DNA from: JBBKXP01 sp038251315
Lineage (GTDB): Bacteria > Pseudomonadota > Alphaproteobacteria > Rhodobacterales > Rhodobacteraceae
Reading direction: 5' to 3'
Assembly (NCBI GenBank): GCA_038251315.1
Contig: JBBSBK010000064.1
Coordinates: 1-21,053 of the forward strand
DNA length: 21,053 nucleotides
The position numbers were made by a program, and so were the translations under genes. Shown piece by piece: positions 7,284 to 15,022 of this stretch (positions are counted from its first letter, which is position 1; each line of letters starts with the position of its first letter). The notes below the pieces were generated by a model. The model saw nothing but the letters and a program-made list of their open reading frames with translations. It did not search any database and was not told the origin of the DNA.

Positions 7284-8861
7284 ATGAAACGACTTTCACT
7301 GATGGCCGCGACAACTGCGTTTCTGCTGGGCACGACGGGCCTTGCACTGGCGCAGGACCGTGGCGGCGTGATGACCTATGGCCGCTACGCGGATTCCCTG
7401 TTCCTCGATCCGGTACTGAACGATGCCAACGTCGATATCTGGATCCTGTCGAACATGTACGACACGCTGCTGATGCCGTCGGCCGATGGCAAATCGGTCG
7501 AACCTGGCCTTGCCACCGAATGGGAGGTTGCAGCCGACGCGATGTCGGTGACGCTCAAGCTGCGCGAGGGCACGATGTTTTCGGACGGCACCCCGATCAC
7601 GGCCGAGGATGTGGTCTGGTCGCTCAAACGCGCCAGCACCCCCGACAATGGCATCTGGGGCTTTCTGGTGTCGTCCATTCAGGACGTGACGGCGACCGAT
7701 GCGACGACCGTCCAGATCACCCTGAATCGCCCCGATCCGTCGATCATCCCGGCGCTGAGCGTGTTCAACACCGCGATCATGCCGAAAGCCGCATTCGAGG
7801 CGATGGCGGGCGCGACCGACCTGGAAAAGGCGACCGCCTTTGCCGCAAACCCGATCGGGTCAGGCCCGTTCGTGCTGGAAAGCTGGGACCGCGGTTCGAC
7901 GATGAAGCTGGTGCGCAACGAACACTATTGGGCTGACGGCGCGGACGGCGAAAAGCTGCCCTACCTCGACGGTATCACGTTCGAGGTGATCCCCGACGAT
8001 GCCACCCGGATCCTGCGGGTTCAGTCGGGCGAACTGGACGGTGCCGAACTGATCCCTTTTGCCCGCGTGGCCGAATTGCAGAACGATCCCAACGTCCAGA
8101 TGGAGCTGTTCCCGTCGACCCGCGTGCAATACATCACCATGAACGTGCGCGACGAGATCGAGGGGCGCGACAATCCCTTGAGCGACCCGAAAGTGCGCGA
8201 GGCGATGAATTATGCCGCCAACAAGGATGCGATCATTCAGGTCGTGACCTTTGGCGTCGGGACGCCGATGACAACTTTCATGTCCTCAGCCACACCGATG
8301 GCTTCCGCCGACGGACCGCTCTATCCGTTCGACCTCGAGAAGGCCAAGCAGTTGATGGCAGAGTCGGAATATCCTGACGGGTTCTCGACCAGTATCCTCG
8401 CGCTGGCCGGCAATCAGGACGAGCTGGGGATCGCGACGGCGCTGCAGCAGATGTGGGCGCAGATCGGCGTCACCCTTGAGATCAAGCAGGTCGACAACGC
8501 CACCCGGACGCAGGAATACCGCGACGGTGTGTTTGACATGCGGGTCGCTGCCTGGACCAACGACATCGCCGATCCGGGTCAGATCACGTCGTATTTCGCC
8601 TATTCGCCGACAATCGACGCCCTGCATTCGGGTTGGAAAAGCGACGAGGCCGACGCGCTGTATGAAGCGTCGCAAAGCGAAACCGACATGGCCAAGCGGA
8701 CCGAGCAATACGCGACAATCCAGCAAATCTTCAACGAAACCGGACCGATCGTACCGCTATACGAAACGCCCTATCCCGTTGCGTTGCAGTCCGACGTGAA
8801 AGGTTTCGTTCAGATCCCGCTGGGCAACAACATCTTCCGTGAAACCTACCTCGAAAAGTAG
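7284..8861 (+). CDS. Peptide/opine-type ABC transporter substrate-binding protein (SBP family 5)
   Basis: A 525-residue periplasmic binding protein of the DppA/OppA/NikA family. A signal peptide of about 23 residues ends LALA before Gln24 and carries no lipobox. Family hallmarks include LKLREGTMFSDGTPITAEDVVWSL and, further on, NPIGSGPFVLESW, RNEHYW and the central VREAMNYAANKDAII. It captures the substrate in the periplasm and hands it to the two permeases encoded downstream. The ATG at 7284 follows an excellent ribosome binding site (AAGGGGG, 7 bases away). A strong hairpin follows the stop, the only non-overlapping junction within the five transporter genes. This family binds di- and oligopeptides, but also nickel, opines and sugars, so the ligand remains open. 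No lysine or arginine cluster or other feature narrows it. Confidence 0.93.
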   Translation: MKRLSLMAATTAFLLGTTGLALAQDRGGVMTYGRYADSLFLDPVLNDANVDIWILSNMYDTLLMPSADGKSVEPGLATEWEVAADAMSVTLKLREGTMFSDGTPITAEDVVWSLKRASTPDNGIWGFLVSSIQDVTATDATTVQITLNRPDPSIIPALSVFNTAIMPKAAFEAMAGATDLEKATAFAANPIGSGPFVLESWDRGSTMKLVRNEHYWADGADGEKLPYLDGITFEVIPDDATRILRVQSGELDGAELIPFARVAELQNDPNVQMELFPSTRVQYITMNVRDEIEGRDNPLSDPKVREAMNYAANKDAIIQVVTFGVGTPMTTFMSSATPMASADGPLYPFDLEKAKQLMAESEYPDGFSTSILALAGNQDELGIATALQQMWAQIGVTLEIKQVDNATRTQEYRDGVFDMRVAAWTNDIADPGQITSYFAYSPTIDALHSGWKSDEADALYEASQSETDMAKRTEQYATIQQIFNETGPIVPLYETPYPVALQSDVKGFVQIPLGNNIFRETYLEK

Positions 8862-8868
8862 TCTGTTC

Positions 8869-8898
8869 ATGGCGGGGGCGGTACCACGCCCTCGCCAT
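8869..8898 (+). promoter_or_regulatory. Strong intercistronic hairpin after the binding-protein gene
   Basis: ATGGCGGGGGCG (8869-8880) pairs with CGCCCTCGCCAT (8887-8898) across a six-base loop GTACCA: 12 pairs, one of them G-U. No T-run follows, so it is not a standard intrinsic terminator. The likely role is protecting the 3' end of the binding-protein message or causing partial attenuation, as known for malE-malF in E. coli. Confidence 0.65.
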
Positions 8899-8924
8899 CC
8901 ACTGTCGGGAAAGGTCTGCACGCC

Positions 8925-9863
8925 ATGTCGATGACCGAATTTCTGGGCCGTCGTCTGTTGCAATTGATCCCGACGCTGATCTTCATCCTGATCGTGGTCT
9001 TCGTGCTGGTTCGCCTGTTGCCGGGCGATCCGGCCAGCGCCGTTCTGGGCGACCGCGCGCTAGATGCGGATGTCGAGCGGATAAATCGCGAACTGGGACT
9101 TGATCGGTCACTGCCGGTGCAGTTCGTGGTTTTCGTCAAGATGGTTTTCACCGGCAACCTCGGCAATTCAATCTCGATGAAAATCCCGGTGACGCAGTTG
9201 ATCGCCGACCGTCTGCCGATCACCATGTTGCTGACGGCGATGGCGGCGGTGATTGCCGTGACATTTGCGGTGCCGCTGGCCTTTGTCGCTGCCCTGCGCC
9301 GCGACCGGTTGGCCGACAACGCAATTCGCGGCGTGTTTCAGGTGGGTCTGTCGATGCCCGTCTTTTATGTCGGTCTGATCCTGCTGACCGTCTTTGGCGC
9401 GAAGCTGCGCTGGTTTCCGGTCGGCGGCTATGGCGACGGGTTCCTCGATCATGTCTATCATCTGATCCTGCCGGCGGTGACCCTTGCGCTGTCGCTTTCG
9501 GCCATCCTGATGCGCAATCTGCGTTCGGCGATCATCGGCGTTGTGGATGCGGAATATGTGACCTTTGCCCGCGCCAAGGGGCTGCGATCCGGCTTGATCC
9601 TGTTTCGCCACATCCTGCGGAATGCGCTGATTTCGACCCTGGCCCTGTTCGGTCTGTCGATCGGCACCCTGCTGGGCGGCGCGGTGATAACCGAGACTGT
9701 CTTTGCGGTGCCCGGGGCAGGGCGGCTGATGGTCGATTCGATTTACGGGCGCGATTATCCGGTGGTGCAGGGTCTGACCATCGCGCTGGCGGTCCTCGTA
9801 TCGCTGACCTTTCTTCTGACGGACATCCTGCAGGCATGGCTCGACCCGCGGGTGACGAAATGA
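8925..9863 (+). CDS. Peptide-type ABC transporter permease (DppB-like)
   Basis: A 312-residue inner-membrane permease. The N-terminus FLGRRLLQLIPTLIFILIVV and the following RLLPGDPA are characteristic of DppB/GsiC proteins. The ATPase-contacting EAA loop reads AEYVTFARAKGLRSGLILF, and the LGGAVITETVFAVPGAGRL segment is a family signature. About six membrane segments are present. An ATG at 8931 is also in frame, but 8925 is preferred because GGGAAAGG lies 10 bases upstream. Its stop overlaps the next permease start by four bases (ATGA). It forms the translocation channel as a heterodimer with the next gene's product. Confidence 0.93.
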   Translation: MSMTEFLGRRLLQLIPTLIFILIVVFVLVRLLPGDPASAVLGDRALDADVERINRELGLDRSLPVQFVVFVKMVFTGNLGNSISMKIPVTQLIADRLPITMLLTAMAAVIAVTFAVPLAFVAALRRDRLADNAIRGVFQVGLSMPVFYVGLILLTVFGAKLRWFPVGGYGDGFLDHVYHLILPAVTLALSLSAILMRNLRSAIIGVVDAEYVTFARAKGLRSGLILFRHILRNALISTLALFGLSIGTLLGGAVITETVFAVPGAGRLMVDSIYGRDYPVVQGLTIALAVLVSLTFLLTDILQAWLDPRVTK

Positions 9864-10702
9864 GCGATGCCGCCATCGCAAGCCGTCGCAGCCGGATCAT
9901 GGCGCTGCCGCGTCCGCTGCTGATCGGGGGCGCGATCCTGCTGACCAGCATCATCCTTGCCACGTTCCCGCAGGTTTTTGCCCCCTACGATCCGCTGACC
10001 TTTGACTATGGCGCGATCCTGCAAGCACCCAGCGCCGCGCACCCCTTCGGCACCGACAATTTCGGCCGCGATGTGCTAAGCCGGGTGATCCATGCCTATA
10101 CGATCGACATGCAGATCGCGCTTTTCGCGACGGTGTTCCCGTTTTTCCTTGGCACGACGGTCGGGGCCATCGTCGGCTATGTCGGGGGCATCACCGAAAC
10201 CATTTTCGGGCGGATCGTCGATGCCGTGATCACTTTTCCGTTCCTCGTTCTGGTCATTGCCATCGTTTCGGTCCTCGGCCCCGGCCTCATCAACATGTAT
10301 ATTGCCATCGGCGTCGTCGGCTGGGTGTTCTACGCCCGCATCATCGCCGCCGAGGTCAAGGTGCAAAAGCGGCTCGACTATGCCGATGCGGGCCGGGCGA
10401 TGGGGTATACCCATTTGCGCATCATCTTTCGTCATCTGCTGCCCAACGCGATCACCCCCGCGGTGGTGTATTGGATGACCGACATGGCGCTGGCGATCCT
10501 GCTCGGGTCGTCGCTGGGGTATCTGGGTTTGGGGGCGCAGCCGCCTGCCGCCGAATGGGGCGTGCAGATTGCCGATGGCAAGAACTTCATGGCGACGGCA
10601 TGGTGGATTTCGGTCTTTCCCGGCCTTGCAATCGTCATCACCGGTCTGGGCTTTTCACTGCTGGGCGATGGGTTGGCCGAACTGCTGCGGGGTCGTAAAT
10701 GA
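9860..10702 (+). CDS. Peptide-type ABC transporter permease (DppC-like)
   Basis: A 280-residue permease partner of the preceding gene. It has the N-terminal membrane anchor (about residues 18-40), the family signature HPFGTDNFGRDVLSR and an EAA loop KRLDYADAGRAMGYTHLRIIF. The C-terminal FPGLAIVITGLGFSLLGDGL is also diagnostic. The start at 9860 is chosen because its ATGA overlaps the DppB-like stop; an upstream in-frame ATG at 9836 lies inside that gene. Its own stop overlaps the first ATPase gene by four bases. Confidence 0.93.
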   Translation: MSDAAIASRRSRIMALPRPLLIGGAILLTSIILATFPQVFAPYDPLTFDYGAILQAPSAAHPFGTDNFGRDVLSRVIHAYTIDMQIALFATVFPFFLGTTVGAIVGYVGGITETIFGRIVDAVITFPFLVLVIAIVSVLGPGLINMYIAIGVVGWVFYARIIAAEVKVQKRLDYADAGRAMGYTHLRIIFRHLLPNAITPAVVYWMTDMALAILLGSSLGYLGLGAQPPAAEWGVQIADGKNFMATAWWISVFPGLAIVITGLGFSLLGDGLAELLRGRK

Positions 10703-11709
10703 CCGAGGCGGTTTTGCAGGTCCGCGATCTGACCGCGACCTTTGGCACAGGCGCGACGGCGCTGCGGGCCGTCAATGCGGTGTCGTTCGACGTGATGCCG
10801 GGCGAGGTGCTGGGATTGGTCGGAGAAAGCGGGTCGGGGAAAAGCGTGACGCTGCGGTCGTTGCTGCGCCTGCTGCCCGGGAACGGAACCGTCGGTGGTC
10901 AGGTGCATTGGATGGGACGCGATATTCTGGCGATGAACGACACCGATCTGCGTGCGGTGCGCGGTGGGCAGATTTCAATGATCTTTCAGGAACCGATGAC
11001 CGCGCTGAACCCGGTGCTGACCGTCCGCGTCCAGATCGAAGAGAACCTGCGCGCCCATACCGACCTTGACCGCACCCGTCGCAGGGCCCGTACCCGCGAA
11101 TTGATGGACCTTGTCGGCATCCCCGATGCAGGGCGGCGGCTAGATGAATACCCGCACCAGTTCTCGGGGGGCATGCGCCAGCGGGTGATGATCGCCATCG
11201 CGCTGGCCTCGGACCCGCGGCTGTTGCTTGCAGACGAGCCGACGACGGCGCTGGACGTGACCATTCAGGACCAGATCCTCAACCTGATCCTTGATCTGCG
11301 TGACGAACTGTCGATGAGCGTCGTTCTGGTCACCCACGACCTTGGTGTCGTCGCCGCGACCTGTGACCGGATGGCCGTGATGTATGCCGGGCGAATCGTC
11401 GAAGAGGGGCACGTGGCCGAGGTGTTCGCCCAACCCAATCACGCCTACACCCGCGGGCTATTGGGATCGGTGCCGCAGGCCGGGACCGAACGCTCCATGC
11501 TGCTGTCAATCGACGGCACGCCGCCGGGGCTGGCCAGTATCCCTTCGGGCTGCACCTTTCACCCCCGCTGCACATTCGCCACCGAGGTTTGTCGGATCAC
11601 CCGCCCCGAACTTGTCGGCGTTGACGCGGGACACCGGGCTGCCTGCCACAACAGCGCGGCTGTGGTCGCCGCAGGGTCGCCGGTAAAAAAGGCGCTGAGC
11701 CATGACTGA
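10699..11709 (+). CDS. Peptide-type ABC transporter ATPase (DppD-like) with four-cysteine C-terminus
   Basis: A 336-residue cytoplasmic ATPase. Walker A is GESGSGKS (42-49), the Q-loop IFQEPMTAL, the signature SGGMRQR (156-162), Walker B LLLADE (175-180) and the switch His213. The oligopeptide-type C-terminal region carries Cys285, Cys291, Cys298 and Cys316 (CTFHPRC, EVC, AAC); equivalent cysteines bind a [4Fe-4S] cluster in a mycobacterial oligopeptide permease, so a cluster here is plausible but inferred. The ATG overlaps the upstream stop by four bases, and the 3' end overlaps the next ATPase by eight. It pairs with the following ATPase to power import. Confidence 0.94.
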   Translation: MTEAVLQVRDLTATFGTGATALRAVNAVSFDVMPGEVLGLVGESGSGKSVTLRSLLRLLPGNGTVGGQVHWMGRDILAMNDTDLRAVRGGQISMIFQEPMTALNPVLTVRVQIEENLRAHTDLDRTRRRARTRELMDLVGIPDAGRRLDEYPHQFSGGMRQRVMIAIALASDPRLLLADEPTTALDVTIQDQILNLILDLRDELSMSVVLVTHDLGVVAATCDRMAVMYAGRIVEEGHVAEVFAQPNHAYTRGLLGSVPQAGTERSMLLSIDGTPPGLASIPSGCTFHPRCTFATEVCRITRPELVGVDAGHRAACHNSAAVVAAGSPVKKALSHD

Positions 11710-12697
11710 TACCCTTCTTTCCGCCATTGATGTGTCCAAGGATTTCACCTTTGCCCGCACCCTTGGGCAGCGCCTGCGCCGCCAACCGGCGAGTGCTGTC
11801 CACGCCCTGAACGGCGTCAGTCTGGATGTGCAAAAGGGCGAAACCCTTGGCATCGTGGGCGAAAGCGGGTGTGGCAAATCGACCTTGGCGCGGTGTCTGG
11901 TGCGTCTGCACGAATGCGACGGTGGCCGGGTGGTGTTCGACGGCACTGATATCGCCTCGCTTTCGGGAGCCGACCGGCGGGCGTTCAACCGTCAGGTTCA
12001 GATGATCTTTCAAGACCCTTATTCATCGCTGAACCCCCGGATGACGGTGCGCCAGATCCTGTCCGAAGCTTTGCGCGTTCACGACATGCGCCCCGCCGAT
12101 CAGATCGACGTGCGCATCGCCGAGCTGCTGACCCTGGTACGCCTGCCCCCCGACAGTGCTGACCGCCGCCCACACGCCTTTTCCGGTGGCCAGCGGCAGC
12201 GGATCGGGATTGCGCGCGCATTGGCGGTCGAACCGACCGTGCTGGTGGCTGACGAACTGGTGTCCGCGCTCGACGTGTCGGTGCAGGCGCAGGTGGTCAA
12301 CCTGCTGCTGGAACTACAGGAACGGCTGGCGCTGACGGTGGTTTTCGTCGCCCACGACCTGCGGCTGGTGCGCCATATCTCGCACCGGGTCGCGGTCATG
12401 TACTTGGGCAAAGTCGTCGAGGTCGCGCCGACCGAGACCCTTTTCAGCGACCCCCGGCACCCCTACACGCAGGCCCTGCTTGCCGCCGCCCCCGAGGTCG
12501 ATCCGACGAAACGCACCCGCCGCGTCGCTGCGCGAGGTGAATTGCCCAGCCCGATCAACCTGCCGACCGGCTGTCTGTTTCACACCCGCTGTCCACACGC
12601 CTTCGAACGGTGCCGACGCGAGGTGCCGCAACTGACCCCGCGCGGCCCGTCGCATATCGCCGCCTGCCACCTCGACAACCCGGAGCAACCCGCATGA
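11702..12697 (+). CDS. Peptide-type ABC transporter ATPase (DppF-like)
   Basis: A 331-residue second ATPase of the importer. Walker A is GESGCGKS (53-60), the Q-loop IFQDPYSSLNPRMTV is the DppF/OppF form, the signature is SGGQRQR (161-167), Walker B ends at Glu185 and the switch residue is His218. The D-loop reads DELVSALD, where family members nearly always have DEPVSALD. The C-terminus again carries four cysteines (291, 297, 304, 322) in a CLFHTRCPHAFERC context. Its start lies inside the DppD-like gene by eight bases, and its stop overlaps the M32 peptidase start as ATGA, which ties the peptidase to the transporter transcript. Confidence 0.94.
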   Translation: MTDTLLSAIDVSKDFTFARTLGQRLRRQPASAVHALNGVSLDVQKGETLGIVGESGCGKSTLARCLVRLHECDGGRVVFDGTDIASLSGADRRAFNRQVQMIFQDPYSSLNPRMTVRQILSEALRVHDMRPADQIDVRIAELLTLVRLPPDSADRRPHAFSGGQRQRIGIARALAVEPTVLVADELVSALDVSVQAQVVNLLLELQERLALTVVFVAHDLRLVRHISHRVAVMYLGKVVEVAPTETLFSDPRHPYTQALLAAAPEVDPTKRTRRVAARGELPSPINLPTGCLFHTRCPHAFERCRREVPQLTPRGPSHIAACHLDNPEQPA

Positions 12698-14205
12698 GCT
12701 ATGCCGATTTCCAACACCGGATCGCCCGGATCAACGACGTGCTTTGCACCTTGAACCTGCTGGCCTGGGACAGCCGCACGATGATGCCCCCCGGTGGGGT
12801 CGATGCCCGCGCCGAGCAGGTGGCAACATTGACGATGCTGGCGCGCGAAATGGCGACGTCTGAGGCGATGGCCGACACGATCAAGGCGGCGCAGGACGAG
12901 GTCGGGGGCGGCAACGATCTGCGGGCTCGCGCCGTGGCCCTTGCCGTGCGCGAGATCGACATCCTGCGGCGTATCCCGGCCGAAGTGACGCATGAAAAGG
13001 CCGCCCTGTCGTCGCGTGCCCATGCCGCATGGGTGGCGGCGCGGCAGACCAATGACTTTTCCGCCTACGCGCCGGTTCTGGAAAAGATGATGGCGCTCCA
13101 ACGCCGCATTTCGCAGGCCATTGGCGGCGATCATCCTTACGATGCGATGGTCGGCCAGTTCGAACCGGGCATGACCCATGCCCGCCTGCAATCCATCTAT
13201 GGCGACCTGAAAGCCGCGCTGGTTCCTCTGATCCGCGAGGCCACCGAGGCACCACAGCCACGCCACGACTTCATGACCCGCGCCTTTCCGATCCCCGCCC
13301 AAAAAGCGTTCGGCCTGAAGATGGCGGAAAAGATGGGCTATGACCTGACGCGCGGACGGCTTGACGACACGGCCCACCCGTTCGAGATTTCCTTTACCTC
13401 GGACGACGTGCGCATCACCTCGCGGTTTCGCGAAACCTGGCTGCCCGGCGGCACCTTCGCGCTGTGGCACGAGGCGGGACATGCGATGTACGAACAAAAC
13501 ATCGCCCCGGATTTCAAACGTACGATCTTCGCCACCGATCTGGTCAACCTCTATGCCGTAGGCGGTGCCAGTTTCGGGATGCACGAGGCGCAAAGCCGGA
13601 TGTGGGAAAACCGTGTCGGTCGGTCGCGGCGGTTCTGGGAGTTGCATTTCGATGATCTCAAAACGCACTTTCCCGACCAGCTTTCCGATGTGAAGCAGGA
13701 CGAATACTGGCGTGCCGTGAACCGTGTCCGGCCCGATTTCATCCGGGTCGAGGCGGACGAGTTGACCTATGACATGCACATCATCCTGCGTTCGGAAATC
13801 GAGGCCGATCTGATGGCAGGCAATCTGAACGTCGCCGATCTGCCGCGTATCTGGGCGGAAAAGATGCGCGACACCTTGGGCATCGACGTCCCCGACGACA
13901 CCCAAGGCGTGCTGCAGGACGTTCATTGGTCGCACGGCTACGTCGGGTCGTTTCCGACCTATACGCTAGGCAATGTGATGTCGTCCCAACTATTTGACGA
14001 GGCCCGGAAAACCGCTGAGGTGACGGCGGGTCTGAACGACGGCGACTATGCCCCGCTTGCCGGTTGGCTGCGCGAGAACGTATGGCGGCACGGCCGCTCG
14101 TCCACGCCCGAGGAAACGCTGATCCGCGCCACCGGCCGCACCCTCGACACCGCGCCCTACATCGCCGACCTGACCGCCAAGGTCGCCGATCTGACGGCGG
14201 CGTGA
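12694..14205 (+). CDS. M32 family zinc carboxypeptidase (Taq-type)
   Basis: A 503-residue thermostable-carboxypeptidase-1-type enzyme that removes single C-terminal amino acids. The zinc motif HEAGH spans residues 259-263, and the third ligand Glu298 is in GMHEAQSRMWEN. The other M32 blocks are intact: HPF near 228-230, DVRIT (238-242) and LQDVHWSHGYVGSFPTY near the C-terminus. Length is typical and there is no signal peptide, so it is cytoplasmic. The start at 12694 is fixed by the ATGA overlap with the DppF-like stop; the frame extending to 12610 lies inside that gene. Co-expression with the importer suggests it trims the imported peptide-like substrate. Confidence 0.94.
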   Translation: MSYADFQHRIARINDVLCTLNLLAWDSRTMMPPGGVDARAEQVATLTMLAREMATSEAMADTIKAAQDEVGGGNDLRARAVALAVREIDILRRIPAEVTHEKAALSSRAHAAWVAARQTNDFSAYAPVLEKMMALQRRISQAIGGDHPYDAMVGQFEPGMTHARLQSIYGDLKAALVPLIREATEAPQPRHDFMTRAFPIPAQKAFGLKMAEKMGYDLTRGRLDDTAHPFEISFTSDDVRITSRFRETWLPGGTFALWHEAGHAMYEQNIAPDFKRTIFATDLVNLYAVGGASFGMHEAQSRMWENRVGRSRRFWELHFDDLKTHFPDQLSDVKQDEYWRAVNRVRPDFIRVEADELTYDMHIILRSEIEADLMAGNLNVADLPRIWAEKMRDTLGIDVPDDTQGVLQDVHWSHGYVGSFPTYTLGNVMSSQLFDEARKTAEVTAGLNDGDYAPLAGWLRENVWRHGRSSTPEETLIRATGRTLDTAPYIADLTAKVADLTAA

Positions 14206-14206
14206 G

Positions 14207-14707
14207 ATGACGCTTGCGCCCCACCCGCCGATCGTCACGGCCGATCTTTACGATGCGCATCACGACACAGTCGCAGTCATCGACCTGCCGCTGCGCCCTT
14301 ACGGCGGGCTGACCAGCTTTTTCGGATCCTGCCGGACGTTGCAGGTGCACCGCGATCACACGCCGGTTCTTGCCATGCTTGAAAGACCCGGCAAAGGTCA
14401 TGTTCTTGTGGTTGATGCGGGCGGGGTGATCGATACTGGCGTCATGGGTGACAGGCTTGCCGCAATCGGCGTTGCAAGTGGCTGGCGCGGCGTCGTCATT
14501 GCCGGTGCGATCCGCGATTCCGCAGGGATTGGCGCGTTGTCCCTTGGCGTCATGGCTCTGGCCGCGACGCCCCGGCGTGGCTGGCAGGTGCATCCCGCGC
14601 AAGTGGACATCGGCGTGACACTGGGCGGTGCCACGATCCGCCCAGGCATGTGGATCTATGCCGATCGCGACGGCGTTCTCGTCGCGGCGTCAGCTTTGGA
14701 AATTTAA
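14207..14707 (+). CDS. RraA-like family protein (class II aldolase/decarboxylase-type fold)
   Basis: A 166-residue member of the RraA/HMG-aldolase family, long misnamed demethylmenaquinone methyltransferase. The characteristic metal and substrate motif G-x3-D-x20-R-D is exactly conserved: Gly78, Asp82, Arg103 and Asp104, in GVMGDRLAA and GAIRDS. The N-terminal TADLYDA and C-terminal PGMWIYADRDGVLV also match. Family members cleave 4-hydroxy-4-methyl-2-oxoglutarate or decarboxylate oxaloacetate; E. coli RraA instead inhibits RNase E. Motif retention supports an enzyme. It starts one base after the M32 stop and ends the plus-strand operon, so it may split an oxo acid produced by the pathway (inference). 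Confidence 0.87.
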   Translation: MTLAPHPPIVTADLYDAHHDTVAVIDLPLRPYGGLTSFFGSCRTLQVHRDHTPVLAMLERPGKGHVLVVDAGGVIDTGVMGDRLAAIGVASGWRGVVIAGAIRDSAGIGALSLGVMALAATPRRGWQVHPAQVDIGVTLGGATIRPGMWIYADRDGVLVAASALEI

Positions 14708-14708
14708 C

Positions 14709-14802
14709 GCGTTTTGCGTTGTATCTGAAACAAAGGTATCGCAAATCGCGTTCGCCCGGCGGCAGAGTCAGTGAATTGCGATTCCGATCAAACGTAAAAC
14801 GC
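14709..14802 (+). repeat. Nested inverted repeats just downstream of RraA-like gene
   Basis: GCGTTTTGCGTT (14709-14720) is the inverted copy of AACGTAAAACGC (14791-14802) with one mismatch in 12. Inside it, ATCGCAA (14738-14744) is inverted relative to TTGCGAT (14776-14782). Together they could fold a 94-base RNA into a long interrupted stem. A small alternative stem, AACGC-GTTTT-GCGTT (14706-14720), begins in the RraA-like stop codon. It may be a transcript-end structure or a small repeat element; no T-run is present. Confidence 0.45.
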
Positions 14803-14986
14803 TTTCGCTTCAAACACGGTCGACCGAAGGGGCGCTCCTGGGCTCACGTCTGGCGGGCGTCGATCTGGAGCGCGGCTTGGCTGTTTACGCTGACCGGGTC
14901 GTAGCGGCGGCGCAGGGCGTTTCGACGATGGCGCCTTCGGATCAGTTTGGGTGAGTGGTCAGGGGCGATTCGGCGGCGGACCGGTA

Positions 14987-15006
14987 GGGCGGGTTTCAAT
15001 CCGCCC
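14987..15006 (-). terminator. Possible terminator hairpin downstream of DUF892 gene
   Basis: GGGCGGG (14987-14993) pairs with TCCGCCC (15000-15006) around TTTCAA: seven pairs, one of them G-T. It begins 16 bases beyond the DUF892 stop. Since no T-run follows on the minus strand, it may instead be a palindromic repeat or a 3'-end stabiliser. Confidence 0.35.
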
Positions 15007-15022
15007 CCCGTGCGCGCCAAAA

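Larger units (their letters stand above)
14708..15022. other. Non-coding gap between RraA-like gene and DUF892 gene
   Basis: No gene with a start codon, ribosome binding site and coherent family match is seen. The left half (14708-14830) is AT-richer and holds the nested inverted repeat listed separately. The right half is GC-rich; an open plus-strand frame from about 14775 to 14957 has gene-like codon use toward its end but no start codon, and could be a remnant. A short hairpin lies at 14987-15006. Confidence 0.5.

Noticed and set aside
12580..13935. Long 451-codon minus-strand frame opposite the M32 peptidase
   Set aside because: It is antisense to a gene with all M32 motifs intact, and its His/Arg/Gly-rich translation has no recognisable domain; long antisense frames are common in GC-rich coding DNA.
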